Source of the DNA: Fusarium oxysporum f. sp. lycopersici 4287
Taxonomy: Eukaryota > Ascomycota > Sordariomycetes > Hypocreales > Nectriaceae
Length of the DNA: 64,000 nt
Reading direction: 5' to 3'
Assembly (NCBI RefSeq): GCF_000149955.1
Contig: NC_030991.1
Location: 2,292,340 to 2,356,339, forward strand
The first letter of the stretch is position 1. Every line of letters starts with the position of its first letter. A program made the translations under genes and the position numbers. Below are positions 22,177 to 31,664 of the stretch, one piece after another. Under the pieces are notes generated by a model, which was not told the origin of the DNA, made no database searches, and saw only the letters and a list, made by a program, of their open reading frames with translations.

Positions 22177-24036
22177 ACGTGGTTGATAAGCATGCCGACC
22201 GGACAAGTATGCCGACCAAAAATCCCTCATCCTACATCATTTCCATCTGATCAGATACTTCTCAACCACCCATTATGTCACAACCTTCAAATGAAGCTAG
22301 AATTCTTCTTGCCCTTCAGGCCCTTCAAAATAACCCAAAATTACGTCTCCGACGCGCTGCTACTATATATAAGGTTGGATATAGTACCCTCCGTGACCGA
22401 AGGAATGGCATTCAATCGCGAAGCGATTGGGTCCCAAAGTCACGGAAACTATCTGATCTAGAAGAACAGATAATAGATCAATTCCTCCTTGACCTAGATT
22501 CCCGAGGATTTCCTGCGCGACTGCGTTTTGTGGAAGAAATAGCCAATTCTCTGCTCGCTGACCGCGATGCATCACCTGTTGGCAAGCGCTGGGCTCATAA
22601 CTTCGTCAAGCGGCAACCAGAGCTAAAGACGCGTTTATTTCGGAGATATGACTACCAGAGAGCCAAATGCGAAGATCCGACTATTATTCGTGGCTGGTTT
22701 AGGCTTGTACAGAATACAATTGCAAAGTACGGTATCTGATCAGATGATATCTGGAACTTTGATGAGACTGGCTTTATGATGGGCCTTATAATGGCCGGAA
22801 TGGCAGTTACAGGCTCGGAAAGGCAAGGAAGACCAAAATCAGTGCAGCCTGGAAATCGTGAATGGATTACAGTAATCCAGGCGATTAACGCAGAAGGTCA
22901 ATCGATCCCGCCGTTTATCATTGGCGCAGGCCAATATCACCTTGCGAATTGGTACCGAGAAAGCAACCTCCCGGCCGACTGGGTTATCGCAACGAGCCAA
23001 AATGGTTGGACAAATAATGAGCTGGGTCTTGAGTGGCTAAAGCACTTTGATCGATCTACAACTAAACGATCAAATGCTCGGTATCGTCTTCTGATCCTTG
23101 ATGGTCACGAAAGCCACCACTCTACCGACTTTGAGAAATATTGCAAGGAGAACAAGATTATCACGCTCTGTATGCCTGCTCATGCATCCCATCTACTCCA
23201 GCCTCTCGATATTGGGTGCTTTGCAGTACTGAAAAAGGCTTATGGTCAAGAAATAGAGCATCTGATCAGATGCTCTATAACCCATATTTCCAAGACTGAG
23301 TTCTTCCCGGCCTTTTATGCCGCCTTTAAAGCTACTTTTACAGAAAGCAATATCCGGGGGGGCTTTAGAGGAGCTGGACTTGCTCCTCTTGACCCAGAAA
23401 CCGTGATCTCAAAGCTTGATGTGCAGCTACGAACCCCAACGCCTCCCGGGGAGGTCAGCCAACCATCAACCCCATGGGTTTCAAAGACTCCTAAGACAGC
23501 AACAGAGGCTCAATCTCAGTCTGAATACCTGGAAAGACGAATCAGAAGACATAAAAGCAGCTCCCCAGAGTCAATTATAGAGGCTTTAAAGTCAAATACT
23601 AAAGCAACAAGGGCAATTATGCATGAGGTTGTCTTATTGAGAAATGAGGTGCGAAATCTTCGAGATGCAAATGAGATACTAAGCCGGCGCCGGAGGGCAA
23701 AAAGGACTAGACTACAGAAAGGAGGGGCAATGACTGTACAGGAAGCATCGCAAGTAATTGATCAGATGGATGTTGATGCGCAGGTAGTGGCCGAATCATC
23801 TAGAGATGGTGCTCGAGGAAGGTCGGATCGACCGGGTGGTCGGCGTTGTGGTGTATGCGGCAAGGCCGGGCATAATGCAAGGACCTGTCAGGTAGTAATT
23901 GAGACATCTAGGGAAGAGTATAGTAAGTAGTTTTACTTGATTAGATGGTTTGTGGTGTTTTTAAATGGATTTAAAAGTTTAAGGCTGAAATTTTTGGTCG
24001 GCATACTTGTCCGGTCGGCATGCTTATCAACCACGT
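22177..24036 (+). mobile_element. complete pogo-like DNA transposon, 1860 bp, 47-bp perfect TIRs, TA duplication
   Basis: Left end 22177-22223 (ACGTGGTTGATAAGCATGCC at the tip) and right end 23990-24036 are exact inverted copies over 47 bp, flanked by TA on both sides (22175-22176 and 24037-24038). Each repeat contains the motif ATGCCGACC twice, a likely tandem binding site for the transposase DNA-binding domain. It encodes the transposase at 22275-23930. Perfect inverted repeats imply recent movement, even though the reading frame has one stop codon. Confidence 0.95.
22275..23930 (+). pseudogene. pogo/DDE_1-like transposase no. 2 with one in-frame TGA and C-terminal zinc knuckle
   Basis: ATG at 22275 begins an HTH_Psq/CENP-B-type DNA-binding half ending KRWAHNFVKRQPELKTRLFR. 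An in-frame TGA at 22737-22739 follows IAKYGI, and the same frame goes on with SDDIWNFDETGF. The DDE_1 domain is complete: NFDETGF, ILDGHESHHS and HASHLLQPLDIG supply the catalytic Asp residues. The C-terminus has a basic coiled-coil-like stretch and a CCHC zinc knuckle (CGVCGKAGHNARTC), an addition found in some fungal pogo proteins. Without the stop the product would be 551 aa, which is full size. A CGA-to-TGA transition is the simplest cause; the alternative is translation of two proteins or readthrough. Confidence 0.9.
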
Positions 24037-24038
24037 TA

Positions 24039-24478
24039 TATTAATTTTCTTAGATTTTTAAAAAAATCCTATGTAGCTATAAACTTAAGTCTATTTACAC
24101 TGTAAAATACACTGTATTTTAAGGTTTTCTATATAATCTAAAATACTTAAAAATCTTTAAAAAATACTTTCTAATAAAGTTAACTATACTATTTTAGGAA
24201 CACTTTTTATTTAATTTTTAGCTAATTTATTTAAGCTTTGGAATGCTATAGGGTAAGCTATTATTAGCTGCACAGTATGCTGGCCAACTCGCTTGTGAAC
24301 TACGTTATAATAAATATTTAGAACTATTAATAAAAAGAGATCAAATCCTCATAACCTCCTAACACCTTCGCCAAGCTCACCAGGATCTGTCTCAGCTGTA
24401 GCCAAGGAACATACGGCCTGAAAAGAATCATTTTGCATCAGTTTTCCGGCTACAACATGGATATGCAACCGTTACAAG
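24039..24478. other. AT-rich spacer
   Basis: The 24039-24260 part is extremely AT-rich (runs of TTTTTAAAAA type), consistent with RIP-mutated repeat DNA. The remainder is the promoter region of the next gene. Confidence 0.6.
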
Positions 24479-25646
24479 ATGCCTTTTCTAGGCTGTCTTG
24501 ACAAGGATAAGCATCAAGCTGCGAGCTATTATGATATCTCTGAAGTTGAAGAGGAAACAGGCAACACGGTGGGCATCTCATATCATAATCTTTTCTGTTC
24601 GGCCCAATGCTCACATATCACAGTCATTATTTGAGCTGTACAGGCAATATCCAGCGAACTCCTTTGAAATACCCATCTATTATAGAGCCATCCACTGCGA
24701 GTCACCATCAGAGGTTCAGGGAGGCCATCGAGCCAGGTTGTTTCCTCCTCCGGCGTTCGACTCTGTGGTATTGCGCACGCTCCAAAACCACGTTAGGAGA
24801 CACGCGCAATTTGGAAATCGTACACCCACGCCGTTCATCTCCGTAACAGACGATCTCCTTCGCGCTCTCAGTATTGCATTCCGTTCATATACTGATAAGG
24901 AGGATGTTGCGATACTTCTTGTGGACCCGTGGAAGTTGGCAGCAGGGAATTATCTGAGATGCAATGGCTTATGTTCGAAGATCGGCTTGGGATGCAAAGA
25001 TGTTTACAATACTGAGATTCTCATATGGGGCGAAATTCCCTTAGATAGCATCATTTGTCGATGGGGACGATTGCCTATCATGAATAGCGGGTTACTTGAT
25101 GTTCTTCCTTCGCTTCGGCATCTGTCGCCCGACGCAGACCTCAGTTCGTTGCGTGATGGTTTGCGTGGCGACACCGATTCATTCTCCCCTGCAAAGGTTG
25201 CTACCACCCTCGTCAACCTCGGCATGGACCCTTCCTCCTTTCAAATAAAGCAGGTCTTTCTCTTCTTGCTGGGGGCGGTTGAGGGCTATCGAGTGGAGAA
25301 GTTTCTCGAAGGCATTGAATTAGAAATTGAAAGTCTCTTTCCTCTAAAGATACAAGAGTTTGATCAGGCCGCTCACCAGTTAAGTCTTACCCTCGGTCGG
25401 AAGGAATTAATATCATATTATAGGAACGATTATGCGTCTATCTCGGAGGAATTCTGTCCGTTTGAGGACAACGAGTCGAAGCGAAGATGGAGGAAAGAAT
25501 GGTCTCTCCTAATTCATCATGACTTCTGCCCCGACTATGAATCTTGGTGGGTTCGAAGGGAGGAGAGGGACCTTTCCGATTTGGAGGCCGAACTCATAGC
25601 GAATCACAATGGCACTGGATTGAAAAAGTGGCTGATGAAAAAGTAA
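24479..25646 (+). CDS. hypothetical protein with DUF7587-like domain, two exons, 370 aa
   Basis: Function unknown. The segment from IYYRAIHCESPSE to VAILLVDPWKL (about residues 40-150) resembles the fungal DUF7587 domain, which has the layout Y-R-x-x-H ... PTPFISVTDD ... A...A. I propose exon 1 at 24479-24568 (MPFLGCLDKDKHQAASYYDI) joined to exon 2 at 24624-25646 across a 55-nt intron with a weak GTGGGC donor and CACAG acceptor; the phase fits exactly. The alternative start at 24498 in the exon 2 frame gives a less natural basic N-terminus. The C-terminal half is charged and contains a WRKEWSLLIHHDF segment without known similarity. DUF7587 proteins are common in fungal accessory regions. Confidence 0.6.
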
Positions 25647-26356
25647 TCTCGAAGTTATTATGTTAGGTTTACGGATTAATCATGAAAGAATGTCCGTACT
25701 GCTTGGAGATATGTGAGGCCTCGGCCGACTTGTCTAAATCAGCCACCGCACTGAGATTGCGTAAGCGTCGTATTGAAAAATTTAGTACCCTTCTCTGTGC
25801 CTACCCTATATCAAATCTTGTTCCTCAAGGCTCATTTGGCAAGCGGCCGTTTGCGGCTTCTATAAAGCTACTCAACTTACCTATTATGAACTTCAAAGGT
25901 CGCCATGGGCTCTCGTGTAAGAAACGCGCTGCCTTTTGCGTTTCTGTTGAACGCACCTGAATTGGTAGTGCGACGCATTTCCACTCTACTTGCTCGGGTA
26001 CGTGCACATGCCTCCCTCAGGCCGTACGATATCGGACATGTACCACACTGAGCCTTCGGATGACCTACTGTCGATACGCCGGACCGAATCGAAACGCGAC
26101 GCCCAACCGATGGGCCAGAACGCACCCAACCAGCAAGGCCCCAATCAAGGCCAGCGACCGCCGCAACAGCCTCAGCAGAACATGAATCTTCAGCAAATGA
26201 AGATGAACCAAGTCTCGCAGCAGTCACAGGGGTCAAGATGATCTTGCCCATATTTGGAATCTTAGTCAAGCGAAATGGGTGGTGTGCGTTTTAGCGCCCA
26301 AATTCACTAAAACTTCGAGTACTGTCTTTCGTCCTTCAATCTTAGCGATCACGCGG
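25647..26356. other. spacer with two short unassigned frames
   Basis: Plus-strand frames at 25682-25960 and 25990-26241 are open but unrecognised. The second ends in a Gln/Asn/Pro-rich low-complexity stretch (QQPQQNMNLQQMKMNQ), so it could be the tail of a small or broken gene. No start context or partner exon could be assigned. Confidence 0.3.
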
Positions 26357-28125
26357 ATGTCATCAATCAATACCGCAATGAAGCCAAAGGCCAGACCATT
26401 CCGACCTGTCGCTCCATGCTGGGAATGCTCCAAGCGACGACTGGTGTGCGATCTGGGGACGCCCAAGTGCCGAAAATGCCGTGTTCGAGGCGTGGACTGC
26501 CCTGGCTATCAACACAAACCTCTCCAGTGGATGCGGCCCGGCCAGACCAGATCCAAGGGAGCTCAATCGGCAAAGACACTAGACGTCTCCTGCCCTCCCG
26601 CGAGAAGTGATGAGATTATTACCAATTGTACCTTTTTGGGACAGAAAACTTCGACTCGGGCAAAAGCATCTGAGGACTCAAAAGTTGAGCATGTCAGCAG
26701 CACTCCTGCCTGTGAGGCCCAGACTGCAATGACTGTGCTCAGAAACATGAGTGGCCGAAGCACGTTTGAGATATTGATACAAGCGGTGGTATATTGTTGG
26801 TCGCACTCATGTCGCGAAACGCGAAGCGCGCTGGGTTAATGATTTGACTAGACAACATCAACATCGCGCCCGATTTGTCGGGGATCAGCCTGGAAGGCGC
26901 TGCCAGCCCTTTCATCGTTCCGTCGTCCTATGTGTCGTGGATACCTCCCGCAATATCACAGACACTCATATGCAGCGCCCTTGGCCATCGTATCTTGCAG
27001 ACCGCTGAGGGCTTTGAGCGTGAGCGCAACGCAATGGCCCTAAACTTGCGGCAATGTCGAGGCGAAGCTCTCCAGCTAGTCCGCAGGGAGCTGACTGGTG
27101 GCCGCGACTCCATTATGCCAATACTATGCCTACTGCTCTCCGAGGTACGGATATACCGCCTTGCCATTCGCGGCTCGCATCGTGCTGACTGAGCAGATCC
27201 AACACTCAATCTCACCGTCATGGTGGCACCACGTCGACGCAGCTTACACTCTGATTGACATGCACGGCGGGTTCCGGTGCTGCTCCCTGCTACACCCGAA
27301 TATCCGACCTATGTATCAATTTCTCGTCTAGTATGTTTTATCCAAGTGTTTTGCCACGTTAAACTGATCTTTCTGAGCGTCGACGTTCTTGGCGCAACTA
27401 CGTCCCCGTGCGTGAACTCGGCTCGCGCCCAACGGCAGCTGGAACTTCTGCCATACTTACAGGACCTTTTCGGCGACAGGACCTTGACCTGTATACCGTG
27501 TGCTCCCGGTCTCCTAGCTGAAGTTATCCGCATTAATTATTACCGCTTTCTTAAGGACGGCGCAACGTCACTCCTGTCGGATAGCGCGGATCAATTACCA
27601 TCCGGTTCGGACATTCTCAGACGCGTCTTAAACTTCTCCCCTGAGCTATGGGCGTCTGAGGTCGTGACGAATTCTGATTTTAGCACTGGAGGCAGCTTGG
27701 ACGAGACTGGACAGGGCTTTGCGGTGCGAAGAATGGGCTGGGAACGTATTGGTCGTATTTATCAATCCGCCGTGGTACTCTACTGCCTAGCTTCTCAGCC
27801 ACAGGGATTCGACCACGTTCGCGAGTCTGACCAGTGGACGTCCCTCCGTGCCGGCCTTTTGCAGGATCTAAGAGACTCGTCGCTCGATGCCTGCAGCCAT
27901 CACCGCAAGCTGGTCATCTGGCCGCTGACGATACTCGGCCTTGCGCTCAACTACGACGACGGCGGCGCCCAGCAATTTGTTCTGCAAGAGCTGAAGTGGG
28001 CGAGCGCGGCGTTGGGGACCGCGACACCATTGGTGGCGATACAGCTACTCGAGCGTACTTGGCAGGGGTACAGTGGATGGGAATGGGATAAACTCTTTGA
28101 TCGGCCTTATGTTTTCGCCCTGTGA
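26357..28125 (+). CDS. Zn2Cys6 transcription factor with fungal-specific domain, four exons, 537 aa
   Basis: Sequence-specific nuclear regulator. The binuclear zinc cluster is near the N-terminus (CWECSKRRLVC, then CRKCRVRGVDC) with C-x2-C-x6-C-x5-C-x2-C-x6-C spacing; the basic linker GYQHKPLQW follows. The remainder resembles the Fungal_trans_2 (PF11951-type) regulatory domain, with SPFIVPSSYVSW and ISPSWWHHVDAAYTLIDMHG. Introns 26796-26851, 27145-27196 and 27331-27377 give an in-frame 1614-nt coding sequence; the first donor (GTTGGT) is the least certain. Start at 26357 (MSSINTAMKPKARPF) is preferred; an upstream in-frame Met exists at 26279. It lies 476 nt upstream of the deiminase gene on the same strand and could regulate it, but that is inference. 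Confidence 0.8.
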
Positions 28126-28600
28126 TGGCTATGCGAGTGCAGGCCGGATCATTTCAGGCAAAGGTGCTATTCGCCGCACGTCGAACGCGGTAGATTGCTG
28201 CGAGTAACTGGGACGTCAGCAAGAGTGTTGATAATAAGACAAGGCTGCTGACTGTGGGTACCGAGCAGTGCCGGGTCTTGGCCATGTATTTTGCCTATTT
28301 AGGTAACGATCTACATCCTGATCTGCTTCGGCGTCAACGCTAACGCTAACGCTAACGCCAGCCGCTTCTACTCCTTCTACAAGGCGTCCACGCAACTGTC
28401 AAGATTTTTCCCAATTCGGCTAAGGGGAGTCACTTCCATCAATATCTTTTAACTGTCATTGCATTTTATCAATGTAGGACTTGGTGAGCGTTGCCTATAA
28501 AGCATAGTTGAGCCCCATGCATCAGCTACTCGATCACCAAACAGCTTGAGCTGTACCTCTTATTGCCCATTACCATTGCGCACACATTTCTCCCATCACC
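28126..28600. promoter_or_regulatory. promoter region of the deiminase gene
   Basis: A TATAAA box at about 28496-28501 lies 100 nt upstream of the ATG. A short hexanucleotide array (GCTAAC, about four copies) lies at 28337-28361. No other gene seen. Confidence 0.5.
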
Positions 28601-30433
28601 ATGCGGACCGGCTGGCTATATCCTATCTTCATTGGCACGCATGTCAGCGCCGGACTCATTAAGTCCACCACACGTCCGCTCATTCTCGCAGACACGAACC
28701 GAGATGGCATCGTCAACGGCAAAGACATTGCAGACAAATATACCTGGACAAATGAATGTGGCGCCATTTTCCTCCCCAATATTGGCGATAAACGCCACCG
28801 ATGCACTGCCTTTGATCTCAATGGTCTCTCCCTGAGCAACCAGGAGCTGTCGAGCTGCAACGACGCTTCAGGCCATTTGCTGCTAACCCCTGAGCTGGCA
28901 GCCCCAGCCCGAACCGCACCCCTTCAAGGTATCTCTAAAGAGGCTATCGGGAGCATCTATACGCTTCCGGAGAGCACCTTGGGCTCAGTGCGTGTATTCT
29001 GGAAACAGCCCGGATTCCTGTCAGATGCAGGTTCCCCGTGGAGACTCATTGATCCTCAGTTCGTATTCAACGCGAGCAGTCTACGTGCTGGCATTGAGCT
29101 CGCCATAGACGCTAGAGAGTTGGTTTCTCACCTCTCTGCCTGGAACGGAACGCTTTCTTTGGAGTTTCGAGTCACCGACGGCAATATGACGACCTACGAT
29201 GCCGTGGCGATGAAGCAGGCGCCGGTCCTATTCCACCATCATCTGCAGCGCGTACAAGAGGTGCTATCCGTAAAAGGAAACGAGACTTCCAGTCCGGTGC
29301 AGAACAAGTTCGTACGCGGTCTGGAAGACGCTCTAATGAACGTGGTTGAAACCCCGGCCCTTCACTTACTCAACGGCACCGACGAAATCTGGGCACAAGA
29401 CTTCATGGAACCCGGCTTCGCCAGTATGCCTGGGCCAGAAGGTCCGATATCACTACGCGTCCTGGTTCGTAGTGCGCAATCTACCAGAGTTGCTGGACGT
29501 CAGGTCTTCGAAAGCTTCAGAGGTAATAGAGTCGGAGGCCATCAACTGTCGCTAGGGTCTGGCTTTGGGCACGAGGAGATTGACTCAGGTGGCAACATCG
29601 AGATTATCCCACCGTACGTATCCAAGAACGGGACATCATATAAGCACGGCAGGGTCATCATGGGAAAGCACTTTGACAAGCATCCAGCCAAGTCCATGAC
29701 GAGCCTTATTGAAGCTCAAATCTACCAGTCTCCCCTCATCCTAGAGGCTGGCTGGTTGGTCATTGGACATGTTGACGAATTTGTCCAGTTCTTGCCATAC
29801 CAGAACGACCTAGGATGGACCATCGCTATTGCGGATACACAAGCTCCGCTGGCTTTATTAAAAAAGGCAAAAGACAGTGGCCATGGCTCCACCCTTGTCA
29901 CTAGCTATCCCGATCTCCGCCAGCCGGAAGGTTTTTCTTTTTACGATTCTAGCCTTGAGAACCTTACCATCAACGCGCTGCTGTCTGACGACGATTTCTT
30001 GCAGACGCAGAAATATGCACAGAAGTACATCGACCACAACTTGAAGCTTCTACTCGAAGAGGTACCACTGCCTCACAACCAAGTTCTGCGAGTACCCGCT
30101 CTCTTCAAGAATGTCACATATCCCTGGCCATCTAATCTTGATGGAATCCCCCCACGCCTGCACAGAGTCGCTCCTGGACAGCGTCAACTAATTGCTTTCC
30201 TTCCGGCTGTCATTAACGGTGTTGTCATCGGGTCTGATTATTTGGCTGCGAAGCCTTGGGGTCCAATCGTTGATGGTCAGGATATCTTTGAGGAGGCGGT
30301 GCGAGATGTGTACGGCCAAGCGGGGATGAAGGTACACTTCGTTGACGATTTCATGTCGCATCACGTAAATGGAGGCGAAGTCCACTGCGGCACGAATACC
30401 CTCAGAGATGCAACAGTCGAATGGTGGAGCTAA
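28601..30433 (+). CDS. secreted protein-arginine deiminase (PAD), 610 aa
   Basis: Converts peptidyl-arginine to citrulline in a calcium-dependent reaction in the animal enzymes. The first ~20 residues (MRTGWLYPIFIGTHVSAGLI) look like a signal peptide, so the enzyme is probably secreted or vacuolar. The middle PAD domain starts near residue 20 (LADTNRDGIVNGKDIADKYT, with a Ca-binding-like DTNRDG loop). The catalytic fold includes WAQDFMEPGF (active-site Asp), GHVDEFVQFLPY (the His and Asp pair) and the C-terminal GGEVHCGTNTLR (nucleophilic Cys). All four catalytic positions known from vertebrate PADs are therefore present. Single exon, full length for the fungal type, no disruption. PADs are patchily distributed in fungi, so horizontal transfer is worth testing. 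Confidence 0.92.
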   Translation: MRTGWLYPIFIGTHVSAGLIKSTTRPLILADTNRDGIVNGKDIADKYTWTNECGAIFLPNIGDKRHRCTAFDLNGLSLSNQELSSCNDASGHLLLTPELAAPARTAPLQGISKEAIGSIYTLPESTLGSVRVFWKQPGFLSDAGSPWRLIDPQFVFNASSLRAGIELAIDARELVSHLSAWNGTLSLEFRVTDGNMTTYDAVAMKQAPVLFHHHLQRVQEVLSVKGNETSSPVQNKFVRGLEDALMNVVETPALHLLNGTDEIWAQDFMEPGFASMPGPEGPISLRVLVRSAQSTRVAGRQVFESFRGNRVGGHQLSLGSGFGHEEIDSGGNIEIIPPYVSKNGTSYKHGRVIMGKHFDKHPAKSMTSLIEAQIYQSPLILEAGWLVIGHVDEFVQFLPYQNDLGWTIAIADTQAPLALLKKAKDSGHGSTLVTSYPDLRQPEGFSFYDSSLENLTINALLSDDDFLQTQKYAQKYIDHNLKLLLEEVPLPHNQVLRVPALFKNVTYPWPSNLDGIPPRLHRVAPGQRQLIAFLPAVINGVVIGSDYLAAKPWGPIVDGQDIFEEAVRDVYGQAGMKVHFVDDFMSHHVNGGEVHCGTNTLRDATVEWWS

Positions 30434-30974
30434 AAGCTTATACCAGAGTCGCGGCACACGATTGAAATTTGAAGTGCAGGTGATGACTACTCGACCAACA
30501 GCACGGCGTGTCGGCTAACCCTGACCCTAAATAAATAGAAATGGAATTTTAGGTCAAATGGTCATTTTTTACGCTCATTGCTCCAGTTTGGCTGAAGAAG
30601 TGATTAAGTGAAACTGGGCATTTGTATGAGGAAGATCTGTTTTTGGTGTACAAGAGGTGGTACTTACGGGAAGTGGGTATTGCATGGTAATAACGTTAGA
30701 TATTATGTAGTTTAGTCTGCCATGATGTATTCCATAACCATGACACAGGAGACCGGCCCCCTGCGGGTTCCGCCAATGCCGTTGAGGAACGAGCTGAGTC
30801 CTAGACGCGGCGCAAAGGCGCTTACGGCTCCGACCCCGCTTTCGACAGCATTGCTATTTCATGCTTGCGTTTCTACCATTTCTATCTCATCTGCCCATCT
30901 ATCCATCTACGTGTTCTTCAAGAGTATCATCGAATATCATCGAATTGCATTACGAATTGCATTGAAGTATAAAG
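30434..30974. other. spacer, no recognised gene
   Basis: 3' flank of the deiminase gene, then a region containing GC-rich short hairpins near 30780-30840. No domain found. Confidence 0.5.
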
Positions 30975-31622
30975 TTGTTTACCATGACCATTGATTACTC
31001 AAAATGGGACAACCTGGACACAGATTCAGAAAGAGAAACTCCCCCTCCAGCAGCACTACAATCAAGTGCGCCGGCTACAGCAGATCCAATCACAGGCAGC
31101 ACTCCGGGATCCATCCAAGCCATCACTGTCCGTTGCGATGGTGAGAGAGTCAGATTCGCACCTTGGTCAGTGACATCGGTCAAGGCGGATCACCCCATCT
31201 TCTCGAACTTCGTGCCTCCTATCCCGCGACTCATCGAGGTTCCATTAGTCTTTCATCGGGTCGGCAGTCAATCTGCAGACCGGGCCGATCTGGATAATCA
31301 GGTCATCACATATCTCCATATTGACTCCGAATCCGGGTTCGCGCCTCCGAGCTGGCAGTCCCACATCGGCACGGTGCTGGTGGCGCGAAAGGATCAGAAG
31401 ACGTTGCGACCACAGCATCTGGAGGGTGTATGGATGTATTGTGATCACATCTTGGATCTCTTCGGAGATGGAGAAGGTGCACCGACGCATATGTATCGTA
31501 GACAAGCATTTGAGGAGTGGTGGAAAGACTACTGCAAAGAGCAGAAGAAATTACGGCGGGGAACTGGAGGCAAGAATGACCCGGATGACTGGCGAGCGGT
31601 ACAGTCGCCGTATGTGACATAG
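30975..31622 (+). CDS. conserved-type fungal hypothetical protein, about 212-215 aa
   Basis: Function unknown. The N-terminus DYSKWDNLDTDSERE is an acidic leader seen in several fungal proteins. The body contains LIDVP-type hydrophobic segments and the stretch THMYRRQAFEEWWKDYCKEQ, giving the impression of a family of small soluble proteins. Met at 30975 or 30984 may start it. The gene converges on the Helitron helicase with only about 40 nt between stop codons, so it may be Helitron cargo or part of the flank. No frameshifts visible. Confidence 0.55.
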   Translation: MFTMTIDYSKWDNLDTDSERETPPPAALQSSAPATADPITGSTPGSIQAITVRCDGERVRFAPWSVTSVKADHPIFSNFVPPIPRLIEVPLVFHRVGSQSADRADLDNQVITYLHIDSESGFAPPSWQSHIGTVLVARKDQKTLRPQHLEGVWMYCDHILDLFGDGEGAPTHMYRRQAFEEWWKDYCKEQKKLRRGTGGKNDPDDWRAVQSPYVT

Positions 31623-31664
31623 GTTCCTCGTATGTGCTGGTATAAGTATATCTCGCGCGCTGTT

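Noticed and set aside
22740..22752. Mini-intron removing the TGA in pogo no. 2
   Set aside because: The GT..AG pair around the stop would give a 12-nt intron, far below a workable spliceosomal size.
30505..30535. Telomere-like CTAACCCTGACCCTAA
   Set aside because: Only two imperfect units, too short to indicate a telomere or internal telomeric array.
30800..30840. Possible Helitron 3' end: CTAG preceded on the minus strand by a GCGC-CTTT-GCGC hairpin
   Set aside because: The stem is only four base pairs and the insertion is not between A and T, so chance is likely without other copies for comparison.
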